Source: Candidatus Falkowiibacteriota bacterium
Lineage (GTDB): Bacteria > Patescibacteriota > Patescibacteriia > Patescibacteriales > SZUA-104
Direction of reading: 5' to 3'
Assembly: GCA_027020105.1 (NCBI GenBank)
Contig: JALUVW010000021.1
Location: 1-8,014, forward strand
DNA: 8,014 nucleotides
In this document: one piece after another, positions 1 to 5,204 of the stretch
Numbering within the stretch: position 1 is the stretch's first letter
Layout of the letters: each line of letters begins with the position of its first letter
Notes under the pieces: model-generated
What the model was told of the DNA's origin: nothing
Seen by the model: the letters and a program-made list of their open reading frames with translations, nothing else
The model's database searches: none
Translations under genes and position numbers: made by a program

Positions 1-10
1 TAAAAATTTT

Positions 11-25
11 CCTCTATTTAAGAGG
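11..25 (-). terminator. Weak terminator-like hairpin overlapping the DUF5667 stop codon
   Basis: The arms CCTCT and AGAGG form a 5-bp stem with a 5-nt loop. On the minus strand the stem is followed by AAAATTTTTA. It overlaps the TAG stop of the DUF5667 gene. The short stem makes it a marginal intrinsic terminator, and the window edge hides what follows. Confidence 0.25.
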
Positions 26-976
26 GTTGTCGCCGGTCGTGGTCGCGCTATCGGCCCCCGCTTCTCCGCTAACCCCCAACACCTCCACTTCCTCGGTGGT
101 GGTGGCGCTTTCGCTTTGCGTTTCGCCATCGGCCGCGCCGTCAATATGGTCAATGATATTGTTTACCTCTTCCAGTTTGTTTAACGTGCCGTCATAGTCT
201 TTTCGGGCGAACAGCTCTTCCGCCTCTCCCAAAACCTGCTCCACGTCATTGCCGGAATCACCGGCAACGGAATTTTCCGGAGCGGCGTCGGCCGAATCAT
301 CGGCGGCCGCCGATGAACTTGTTTCGGACCCGCCGTTGTCGGCGGTATAAACCTGCATTCCTTTATCCTTCTTGCCCAAATTGGCGCTAAACACTTGCGT
401 GTTATCCTCTTGCTCCGCGGCATTTTCTTCTTGAACGCTTTCAACGCCTTCCTTCTCTTTTTTATCGTCTTTAATGACTTTGATATTCTTTAATCTTGTT
501 TTGGCGGCGCTTATTTCTTTTTTAAAGCTCCGCGCCAGCTTTTCAACTTTCACTTCTTTGTCGTCGCCGCTTTCTTCGGCCAATACTCGCGCGATTTCTT
601 TGGCGCGGTTGCCGGCAAACTCAATGCCAAGTTTGGCCTTGTCTTTCTCGTTAAAAGTAACCGCCAGCTGCGCTTTTTCACTGATGATTTTCGCTATATA
701 TAACGAGTCGCCCGGTTTGGTGTCGCGCGCCGCGCCCACGCTGAAAATGCCGCCTCCCAAAACAGCCAGCAAAATAACCGACACCACCAATACCGGCTGG
801 TGGAAAAAATTTCTTAAATAATATGATACGGCGAATCTTCGCTCGCTTATCTCCGAAGAATAATCTCCCGCGGAAATTTGGGACAGTAAAATATCCCGGC
901 TTTCCCGTTTCCAGGTATCGTCGGGTTTGATGTTTTTTAAATTGTTTAATTGTGAGATTAACTCCTTCTCGTTCAT
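14..976 (-). CDS. DUF5667 domain membrane-anchored protein, probable sigma-factor partner
   Basis: About 320 residues from the ATG at 976; an upstream TTG at 1003 would add 9. Residues 1-55 are a soluble, charged N-terminus with a KPDDTWKRESRDILLSQI segment typical of these proteins. Residues about 61-81 form one hydrophobic membrane helix. A DUF5667-type helical region follows at about 82-165, with the characteristic KPGDSLYIAKIISEKAQL stretch. The rest is low-complexity acidic Ser/Ala/Thr sequence, interrupted by a short amphipathic helix (about 245-280, AEELFARKDYDGTLNKLEEV) that resembles a single TPR-like unit. It lies 98 bp downstream of the ECF sigma gene on the same strand, so co-transcription and a role as membrane anti-sigma or sensor are likely but inferred; no zinc-binding ZAS motif is seen. 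The predicted layout is a cytoplasmic N-terminus and an external C-terminal tail. The ATG start was chosen because conservation-like sequence begins there; neither start has a Shine-Dalgarno site. Confidence 0.8.
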   Translation of the reverse strand: MNEKELISQLNNLKNIKPDDTWKRESRDILLSQISAGDYSSEISERRFAVSYYLRNFFHQPVLVVSVILLAVLGGGIFSVGAARDTKPGDSLYIAKIISEKAQLAVTFNEKDKAKLGIEFAGNRAKEIARVLAEESGDDKEVKVEKLARSFKKEISAAKTRLKNIKVIKDDKKEKEGVESVQEENAAEQEDNTQVFSANLGKKDKGMQVYTADNGGSETSSSAAADDSADAAPENSVAGDSGNDVEQVLGEAEELFARKDYDGTLNKLEEVNNIIDHIDGAADGETQSESATTTEEVEVLGVSGEAGADSATTTGDNPLK

Positions 977-1074
977 ATTTTTTAGATAACGAAATGCAGA
1001 CAAGAAATGACTGAAACGGAAATTGGTTGTTGCCGCGCGAAAGCGGCTCTGACAAGGTCGCCGTATCTTTCCCG

Positions 1075-1635
1075 CTATCCGCCGTCCGGCTCCATAACAT
1101 CTCTTAACGCCTTCAAGGCTCTATACGCCAGCACCCTGACATTGCCCTTGGACTTGTCCAATATCTTGGCGATTTCGCCGATTGAAAGCTCTTCCGTATA
1201 TCGCAAAATAATTATTTCGCGATATTCGTCCTTCAACTCCGTTAAGCGTTTTTCAATAAGGGAAATGTCCGACGCCAGCTCCGTTTCGCGAATCAAGTCT
1301 TGTTTTTCATCGGCGATATTTATCGCCCTGTCCAATGTGTCAATCGCCGCGCTGTTTTGCCCGCCGGCCGACTTGCTCCTGTAAAAATCAATGACAGTGT
1401 TGCGGGCTATTTTGTAAATCAACGCTCTTAATGTTTTTTTCCTGACCTTGTTATTTTTAATATGATTCCACGCCTTTAAGAATGTGGCCGAGGTTAAATC
1501 TTGAGCTTCTTCCGTATTTCCCACTTTAAAATAAATGAACCGATATATCTTGTCAAAATGTTCATCGTAAGCATTAACAAAAACCTCTTTTTTCTTGTCG
1601 CGCGTTACGATGTGTTTGGCGTTATCTGAATTCAT
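1075..1635 (-). CDS. ECF-like RNA polymerase sigma-70 family factor
   Basis: A 186-residue protein with only sigma regions 2 and 4, the layout of ECF sigma factors. Region 2 is at about residues 20-88, with YRFIYFKVGNTEEAQDLTS matching region 2.2 and IARNTVIDFYR matching the -10-reading segment. Region 4 is at about 126-181, with a helix-turn-helix (SIGEIAKILDKSKGNVRVLA) that would read the -35 element. It binds core RNA polymerase and directs it to a special set of promoters. The ATG at 1635 is the only sensible start. A promoter with ECF features lies just upstream, so it probably activates its own gene. The downstream DUF5667 membrane protein is the likely regulator. A small GC hairpin (GCCGC/GCGGC, 1032-1047) sits in the gap between the two genes and could tune expression of the second. 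The regulon and signal cannot be told from this window. Confidence 0.92.
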   Translation of the reverse strand: MNSDNAKHIVTRDKKKEVFVNAYDEHFDKIYRFIYFKVGNTEEAQDLTSATFLKAWNHIKNNKVRKKTLRALIYKIARNTVIDFYRSKSAGGQNSAAIDTLDRAINIADEKQDLIRETELASDISLIEKRLTELKDEYREIIILRYTEELSIGEIAKILDKSKGNVRVLAYRALKALRDVMEPDGG

Positions 1636-1651
1636 TATCGTTTTATACTTA

Positions 1652-1681
1652 ATTATACGGATGAATTAATAAAATGTTACA
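1652..1681 (-). promoter_or_regulatory. ECF-type promoter of the sigma gene
   Basis: On the minus strand, TGTAAC (1681-1676) is separated by exactly 16 bp from CGTATAAT (1659-1652). ECF promoters typically carry AAC in the -35 and CGT in the -10 with this spacing (as in the SigW class), so the match suggests autoregulation. The same site also holds a perfect TATAAT, so the housekeeping sigma could use it as well. The ATG is 16 bp beyond the -10, giving a very short leader. Confidence 0.55.
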
Positions 1682-2230
1682 GTTGGCGAACGCTCCGCTC
1701 TTTCCGCCGAGGCGGAGTCGCGTCCCGTCCGCTATTCGCAATACTAAACTAAAAAGCAGGCATAAATTGCCTTATTTAATGTAAAACCGTTAAATTTCTT
1801 GCGGGATTTTACGGGGCCGCCGCCAAACCCCGTTGCGAGTGAAATTTTTTGGATTTTAGTCAATTTTGTTTTAGAATTTTTGAGGAAATATAAAATAATA
1901 TCGGTGAAGAAATTATAAAGCAAAATCGGCAAAAATACTAAAATATACTAAAATTTCAGCCGTGATGTGGTTTGGCGGCGCTCCCCGTATGCAAGAAAAT
2001 TATACACAATTATAACAAAATATAACATATCCCGTGGGAAATGGCAAACCGTCACGAGTTGCCGGCGCCGAGTGTTGGGCGCTTAATTATTTCTTCAAGC
2101 TCACGGCTTTGCGGCATCTGTCCAAATTCCATATTCGCCATTTAAAATCAGCGATCAAAAAATCCGCGTTGGCAATCTATATTCGGCAATCTCCTCTTGC
2201 TTTTTTGAAAATAATATGTAAAAATAATTA
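1682..2230. other. Gene-poor stretch with hairpins; no convincing gene
   Basis: Nothing here reads as a solid protein. A foldable block lies at 1686-1739, with GCGAA/TTCGC closing arms and an inner TCCGC-CGAG-GCGGA hairpin at 1703-1716. A second hairpin (ACGGGG/CCCCGT) is at 1811-1833. A 10-bp tandem repeat, ATACTAAAAT twice, is at 1935-1954. An open frame on minus at 1744-1932 has only a TTG start and no ribosome site. A 29-codon ATG frame on minus at 2052-2141 (MANMEFGQMPQSRELEEI...) looks mildly protein-like, but it has no ribosome site and is too short to trust. A minus-strand promoter-like cluster at 2047-1999 would transcribe leftward across 1980-1740, so a non-coding RNA is possible. 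Confidence 0.5.
1999..2047 (-). promoter_or_regulatory. Promoter-like site with three phased -10 hexamers
   Basis: TTGCCA (2047-2042) lies 17 bp from TATATT (2024-2019) on the minus strand. Two perfect TATAAT hexamers follow at 2014-2009 and 2004-1999, so the three start 10 bp apart. The middle one is preceded by TGT, which fits an extended -10. No clear gene follows, so this is either a promoter for a small RNA or chance in AT-rich DNA. Confidence 0.4.
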
Positions 2231-2239
2231 AACAAACAG

Positions 2240-2269
2240 ACTTTAGTCCAGAATATTGTGGACTTAACT
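2240..2269. promoter_or_regulatory. Palindromic operator-like element, copy 1
   Basis: ACTTTAGTCCA, 8 bp, TGGACTTAACT. The inner 20 bp (2245-2264) is a palindrome with one mismatched pair. It is identical in its 11-bp flanks to copy 2, 65 bp downstream. It is probably a binding site for a dimeric regulator, most simply the HTH protein encoded next to it. Confidence 0.6.
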
Positions 2270-2304
2270 GTTGAAAACAGGGCTAAAAACTGCAAATTTT
2301 CAAT

Positions 2305-2334
2305 ACTTTAGTCCACAAATTTGTGGACTTAACT
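2305..2334. promoter_or_regulatory. Palindromic operator-like element, copy 2
   Basis: Same 11-bp arms as copy 1, with a perfect 20-bp inner palindrome at 2310-2329 (AGTCCACAAA/TTTGTGGACT). It ends 6 bp before the ATG of the HTH gene. It covers a GTG at 2323 that is in frame with that gene, which argues that the GTG is not the true start. A short inverted pair TTGAAAA/TTTTCAA (2271-2277, 2297-2303) sits between the two copies. Confidence 0.6.
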
Positions 2335-2340
2335 CTTAAA

Positions 2341-2691
2341 ATGATTGAAAAAAATACACCGCAATACAAACAAGGCGACCAAAAAAAATCTCAAAAAAAT
2401 CTCTTGAATTCCTCCAACGGCCTTCATCAAGAAAAAGACGCCGGAGGCGCTTTTGGAGATGTCCATAATCCTTTATGGTTTTCCATTTCGGAAACGGCCA
2501 AATTGGGCGGCGTGCAATCCAAAACCATCCGCCGAGCGATACAATCAAACGCGGTTAAATATAAAGTAATCAAAAATCGGTACTTGGTTGATTTCACTTC
2601 CGTGATTATTTATTTGCGCTCAAAAAAGAAATTGCGAAACAAGCTGGATAATTTCGGCGTGGGACAGTATATTAACGAATGGAAAGAATAA
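2341..2691 (+). CDS. Small helix-turn-helix DNA-binding protein
   Basis: A 116-residue protein from the ATG at 2341. Residues 1-43 are polar and probably disordered (rich in Lys, Gln, Asn). Residues about 46-94 form an excisionase/MerR-like winged HTH: WFSISETAKLGGVQSKTIRR is the HTH, and YKVIKNRYLVDFTSVIIYL is the wing plus a following strand/helix. Residues 95-116 are a basic tail (SKKKLRNKLDNFGVGQY). It likely binds DNA as a small regulator; there is no enzymatic domain or sensor domain. The two palindromes immediately upstream, one within a few bases of the start, point to autoregulation (inference). A GTG at 2323 would extend it by six residues but lies inside the palindrome. No Shine-Dalgarno site is present. 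It converges on the next gene across a shared terminator. Confidence 0.8.
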   Translation: MIEKNTPQYKQGDQKKSQKNLLNSSNGLHQEKDAGGAFGDVHNPLWFSISETAKLGGVQSKTIRRAIQSNAVKYKVIKNRYLVDFTSVIIYLRSKKKLRNKLDNFGVGQYINEWKE

Positions 2692-2767
2692 TAAATTCCG
2701 ATAAATTTAAAATTCCAAACCGCCAAGCAATTCGTCAGCCGTTGGGAATTGAAGGCTGCCAAAGCGT

Positions 2768-2810
2768 AAAAAACAGCTCAAGCCGTATAATCGCGCTTGA
2801 GCTGTGCGTT
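2768..2810. terminator. Two-way intrinsic terminator between convergent genes
   Basis: An 11-bp perfect stem is formed by ACAGCTCAAGC (2773-2783) and GCTTGAGCTGT (2795-2805) with an 11-nt loop. On the minus strand the stem runs into six Ts (complement of 2768-2773), a textbook intrinsic terminator for the gene starting at 3250. However, the hairpin lies only 8 bp past that stop codon. On the plus strand the tail GCGTTTATTATTT is weaker but usable for the HTH gene. Confidence 0.85.
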
Positions 2811-2812
2811 TA

Positions 2813-3250
2813 TTATTTACTATAATCAACCTCCTTATTGATTATAACAATGGAATAAGTGTCGCCGGCAACGCGCCTAAACATAAACCTCGTTCCCTTT
2901 TGCCTTAATTTCGCGGGAACATTGCAGAATATCCTCTTGGAATCATCTTTTGACGAAATCCAAAAACATTCCCTACTGACAGGCGCGCCAATTTCATATA
3001 TACTATAATCCCCTTTTACTAAACGGCTAAACTCAGCCGGCACACCCTCATTCGTGGCTTTTACTGCGTTGCCCGCGAAAAACGCCGCCGTTGTGGTTGC
3101 CGCCATTATAATAATAGCCATCGCTATCGTTTTTGGAAATCCTTCGGATCCCCTGTACTTATCCAAAAGTATGAGCAGCATTACGACAAGCACGGATGTC
3201 GCCGCCATTATCAATGACATCTCCAAATTCGTGAAAGCGATTTTAATCAT
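2813..3250 (-). CDS. Two-TM membrane protein with a small C-terminal domain, function unknown
   Basis: A 145-residue protein I do not recognise. Two hydrophobic helices (about residues 11-30 and 40-60) are joined by a short loop, KYRGSEGFPK. A soluble domain of about 80 residues follows, with alternating hydrophobic positions and two cysteines (95 and 109) that could pair; its end (GTRFMFRRVAGDTYSIVII) looks like beta strands. The ATG at 3250 is certain because an almost perfect Shine-Dalgarno site lies 6 nt upstream, the only strong one in this window. It is a single-gene unit ending at a strong terminator. By topology, the soluble domain should be on the same side of the membrane as the N-terminus. 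The helices could also be a signal peptide plus anchor, but a basic loop after the first helix argues for a hairpin. Confidence 0.75.
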   Translation of the reverse strand: MIKIAFTNLEMSLIMAATSVLVVMLLILLDKYRGSEGFPKTIAMAIIIMAATTTAAFFAGNAVKATNEGVPAEFSRLVKGDYSIYEIGAPVSRECFWISSKDDSKRIFCNVPAKLRQKGTRFMFRRVAGDTYSIVIINKEVDYSK

Positions 3251-3256
3251 CTTTCT

Positions 3257-3263
3257 CCTCCTT
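3257..3263 (-). promoter_or_regulatory. Strong ribosome binding site
   Basis: AAGGAGG on the minus strand, 6 nt before the ATG at 3250. It decides the start of the two-TM protein and stands out because the other genes here lack a clear site. Confidence 0.85.
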
Positions 3264-3682
3264 TTAATTTATTTAACTTATGCTTTGAGGCTCTTCAGAT
3301 AATTCTATGAGTAACTTAAACCATTTTTTCTTGTCATTCCGGAACTAATCAGTACAACTTCTTTTATAATACGGTTGTCTTAAGTTCAATCTTCCTGCGG
3401 CTTGCCCCTGGATTCCGCGTCTCTCCCGAGCGCTCGTGATTTCGCGCGAAATAACAAGAAGAGCGGTTTCGTAAAACAACAGACGATTACCAATAAAATT
3501 ATCTAAAGAACCTGTTTTAAAGATCACCACAGGCGCGCAACGAAACAAAATCGTCAAAACGCTGAAATTATAAAATGGCGGGGGCGATATCCCGAAATTC
3601 AAACCGAATTCGCAACAAATTAACCCGTTTATTCAAAAATTAAGGAATCTTTACCAAACTAATCCTCTATACTTTAAAGTTC
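3264..3682. other. Degenerate intergenic stretch, one doubtful open frame
   Basis: About 420 bp without a supported gene. A minus-strand frame at 3345-3602 (85 codons) is open, but it starts with TTG, has no ribosome site and has an arginine-heavy end that matches no family I know. Fragments such as TGTCATTCCGG (near 3332) and CCTGGATTCCGCG (near 3408) resemble decayed pieces of the CCTGGATTCC/TGTCATTCC type of dispersed repeat. Together with the neighbouring pseudogene this suggests a decaying region. Confidence 0.4.
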
Positions 3683-3875
3683 CTAAATTCGCGACCGGAA
3701 CGCGCCAATAAATTCATTCAAATTTAAAAATTCAATTTCTTCTCTTGTGGCTTTCAAGTCTCTAAAAGTAAATTCTTGTATTTCGTCATCAAAAGCCACA
3801 CAACAATCTTTGATAACCGTAATATCAAACAATCCATTCTTTCTCAAAATCTACCAATATAAGCGCTTTATCCAT
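3683..3875 (-). pseudogene. Collapsed isochorismatase-family cysteine hydrolase
   Basis: The minus strand opens with MDKALILVDFEKEW, the typical first strand and acid residue (Asp9) of isochorismatase-like cysteine hydrolases, but reaches TGA after 16 codons (stop at 3825-3827). One base out of frame, the sequence continues as DITVIKDCCVAFDDEIQEFTF and then RDLKATREEIEFLNLNEFIG, which reads like the C-terminal part of the same family, ending at TAG (3683-3685). About 120 residues in between are missing, including the region that would carry the catalytic Lys and Cys, so no activity is possible. Intact members are about 170-190 residues. The remnant begins 4 nt after the stop of the four-helix-bundle gene, so it is probably still co-transcribed. 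The junction lies near the Trp14 codon (about 3830). Confidence 0.7.
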
Positions 3876-3879
3876 AAAA

Positions 3880-4227
3880 TTATTTTTGACTGTTAATCAA
3901 TCCCAATAACATTTTAGAAATTGTTTCAAATTCTTGATAAATGCCGTCAAATTTTTCTTTATTGATTTGCCCTTCTTCAAAAATTAATTCAAACAAGGAA
4001 ACGCATTCGTAGACCGAGCCCCTGGCGATTGTATAAAAGTTTCTTTTGTCGGGCTTTGAGAATTTTCCGCTTCCTTCGGCAATATTGATAACAATACTGA
4101 TTGACGCTCTTTTTAACTGATCGCGGATGTAATAATCTGTTTGCTTGTTTTCTTTGAGAAATTTTAGAATTTCTTTATTTAATTCTTTGGCTTTCTTATA
4201 AACGTCAAGCTTTTCAAAATCAAACAT
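3880..4227 (-). CDS. Four-helix bundle protein (S23 / 23S rRNA intervening-sequence family)
   Basis: A 115-residue protein, the usual family length, if the ATG at 4227 is used. The first residues MFDFEKLDVYKKAKEL are the standard family start. The core RASISIVINIAEGSGKFSKPDKRNFYTIARGSVYE is the signature central helix pair, and FETISKMLLGLIN closes the bundle. Members are small helical oligomers found in rRNA intervening sequences and widely in genomes as solo genes; the biochemical role is unclear. The frame is open upstream to 4314, but that stretch reads through an inverted-repeat leader and looks non-coding. There is no Shine-Dalgarno site. The gene is followed within 4 nt by the cysteine hydrolase remnant and preceded by a repeat-rich leader behind tRNA-Ser, a context that suggests an inserted cassette (inference). 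Confidence 0.85.
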   Translation of the reverse strand: MFDFEKLDVYKKAKELNKEILKFLKENKQTDYYIRDQLKRASISIVINIAEGSGKFSKPDKRNFYTIARGSVYECVSLFELIFEEGQINKEKFDGIYQEFETISKMLLGLINSQK

Positions 4228-4245
4228 GTTTTGTAATTTGCGCGC

Positions 4246-4361
4246 GTAGTTTGTAATTAGGACAGAAAATTCTCGCTTTTGATAAAAACAATTATTCCTT
4301 GCCCAAACTACCAACTACTAATTACTAATTACGGAAAATTCGAGCAAAGCGAGAATTTTCT
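4246..4361. repeat. Nested inverted repeats between tRNA-Ser and the four-helix-bundle gene
   Basis: A 16-bp perfect inverted repeat: 4264-4279 (AGAAAATTCTCGCTTT) against 4346-4361. The outer copy can instead pair locally, since GAAAATTC (4334-4341) matches GAATTTTC (4353-4360). A second set, GTAGTTTG (4246-4253) and GTAATTAG (4253-4260), matches CAAACTAC (4304-4311) and CTAATTAC (4318-4325 and 4325-4332). The two sets interleave, so they cannot all form a simple nested fold. The outer copy begins at the last base of the tRNA CCA. Confidence 0.7.
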
Positions 4362-4450
4362 GGCGGAGAGGGAGGGATTCGAACCCTCGAGCCGCGTTAA
4401 CAGCCAACACCTTAGCAGGGTGCCCCTTTCAACCACTCAGGCACCTCTCC
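4361..4450 (-). tRNA. tRNA-Ser(GCU), CCA encoded
   Basis: Acceptor GGAGAGG (4450-4444) pairs with CCTCTCC (4371-4365), followed by discriminator G and an encoded CCA (4363-4361). The anticodon loop CTGCTAA between GCACC and GGTGT gives anticodon GCT, reading AGC/AGU serine codons. The T arm GAGGG-TTCGAAT-CCCTC is intact, and the long variable arm is the class II form expected for serine. Length is 90 nt with CCA. Confidence 0.96.
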
Positions 4451-4463
4451 CTTTATTGTTTTC

Positions 4464-4491
4464 TTGCTTTTTTCATTAACAATGCTATAAT
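4464..4491 (+). promoter_or_regulatory. Promoter for the PH-like membrane protein gene
   Basis: TTGCTT (4464-4469), 16 bp, TATAAT (4486-4491), with TGC directly before the -10 (extended -10). The predicted start is near 4498, leaving a leader of about 30 nt before the ATG at 4528. Confidence 0.65.
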
Positions 4492-4492
4492 A

Positions 4493-4521
4493 AATATATA
4501 TAAAAAACCCATTATTGTCAA
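4493..4521 (-). promoter_or_regulatory. Promoter for tRNA-Ser
   Basis: Perfect TTGACA (4521-4516), 17 bp, TATATT (4498-4493) on the minus strand. Transcription would begin near 4486, about 36 nt before the tRNA. It overlaps the plus-strand promoter, so polymerase binding to one should exclude the other. Confidence 0.7.
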
Positions 4522-4527
4522 TTAAAT

Positions 4528-5034
4528 ATGCCTGAAAAACAAGAAAGACTACAAATTGACTATGGCGACGAAATAATCGGCTGGTCCGTGCCGGAATACA
4601 CGAAGTACGAACGGACAAAAACTTGGTATATTACCGCCTCCATAATAACGGCATTACTGTTAATCTACTCGCTTTGGACCGCCAATTTTCTGTTCGCGGT
4701 CATTATTGTCATTGCCGGCATGGTGATTATTCTGCATGACGGCGGAGATCCTGTTATGGTGCGTTTCAGTATAACCGACGAAGGGATTATTATCGGCAGA
4801 AAATTTTATGATTTTGACGAAATTAAAAATTTTTCCATTGTTTATAAGCCGAAGAAAGGAGTAAAAAATTTATATTTTGAGTTTAAAAACGCGCTCCGCC
4901 ACCGATTATCAATTCCGCTGCGAGATATGAACCCCTTGCCAATTCGCGAAAATCTGCTAAAGTACCTGGACGAGGATTTGGAAAGGACCGATCAGCCTGT
5001 TTCGGAAAGCATAGCGAAAATATTAAAACTATAA
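4528..5034 (+). CDS. Membrane protein with two TM helices and a PH-like C-terminal domain
   Basis: A 168-residue protein. Residues 1-32 are a polar N-terminus (VPEYTKYERTKTWY). Two membrane helices follow at about 33-50 and 52-70, separated by a tight TANF turn. Residues 74-168 alternate strands (VMVRFSITDEGIIIGRKFYDFDEIKNFSIVY) and end in a helix (RENLLKYLDEDL), the pattern of bacterial PH-like domains anchored behind a helical hairpin. Both ends should face the cytoplasm. Function is not known; the fold assignment is from pattern only. The ATG at 4528 is the first possible start after a good promoter. There is no ribosome site. A long hairpin lies 10 nt after the stop. Confidence 0.8.
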   Translation: MPEKQERLQIDYGDEIIGWSVPEYTKYERTKTWYITASIITALLLIYSLWTANFLFAVIIVIAGMVIILHDGGDPVMVRFSITDEGIIIGRKFYDFDEIKNFSIVYKPKKGVKNLYFEFKNALRHRLSIPLRDMNPLPIRENLLKYLDEDLERTDQPVSESIAKILKL

Positions 5035-5043
5035 ACAATGATT

Positions 5044-5105
5044 AAATAAGATAAGCGAATAAATAAGAAAGGCGACAAGCTCTTGTTTGTTTGTTTATCT
5101 TATTT
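5044..5105 (+). terminator. 24-bp hairpin after the PH-like gene, ahead of tRNA-Arg
   Basis: The arm at 5044-5067 pairs along its whole length with 5082-5105: 20 Watson-Crick pairs and four G-U pairs (5055, 5057, 5060 and 5064), with a 14-nt loop. The G-U pairs work only in the plus-strand RNA; in the minus-strand RNA they become A-C mismatches. The tail TGTTGTTTTCG is T-rich. It probably terminates or processes the upstream mRNA; the AT-rich stem is unusual for a terminator. Confidence 0.55.
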
Positions 5106-5119
5106 TGTTGTTTTCGCAA

Positions 5120-5191
5120 GCTCTCGTAGTTCAATGGATAGAACGCAAGATTGCGGATCTTGTAATGCAGGTTCGATTCCTGCCGAGAGCG
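5120..5191 (+). tRNA. tRNA-Arg(GCG), CCA not encoded
   Basis: Acceptor GCTCTCG (5120-5126) pairs with CGAGAGC (5184-5190), then discriminator G at 5191, followed by CCG rather than CCA. The anticodon stem CAAGA/TCTTG holds loop TTGCGGA, giving anticodon GCG at 5153-5155. The D loop has the A20 expected for arginine, and the T arm GCAGG-TTCGATT-CCTGC is intact. Base 37 is G after G36, the TrmD methylation context. Confidence 0.93.
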
Positions 5192-5204
5192 CCGCCGCCA
5201 AAGC

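Noticed and set aside
474..821. Plus-strand open frame of 115 codons
   Set aside because: It is the mirror of the DUF5667 gene, whose TM helix and domain explain the same bases.
1007..1384. Plus-strand open frame of 125 codons
   Set aside because: It is antisense to the sigma factor, which is unambiguous; the serine-rich translation is a by-product.
1744..1932. Minus-strand open frame of 62 codons
   Set aside because: TTG start only, no ribosome site, and its GFGGGP stretch is the translation of a GC hairpin; more likely non-coding.
2052..2141. Minus-strand ATG frame of 29 codons
   Set aside because: The sequence looks mildly protein-like, but there is no ribosome site or homolog that I recognise; kept only as a note in the gene-poor stretch.
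2034..2231. Plus-strand open frame of 65 codons
   Set aside because: No promoter or ribosome site, composition of intergenic DNA, and it ends in the AT-rich stretch before the palindromes.
2245..2329. Possible CRISPR-like or transposon end repeats
   Set aside because: Only two copies, each a palindrome, with no spacer series and no transposase; operator pair fits better.
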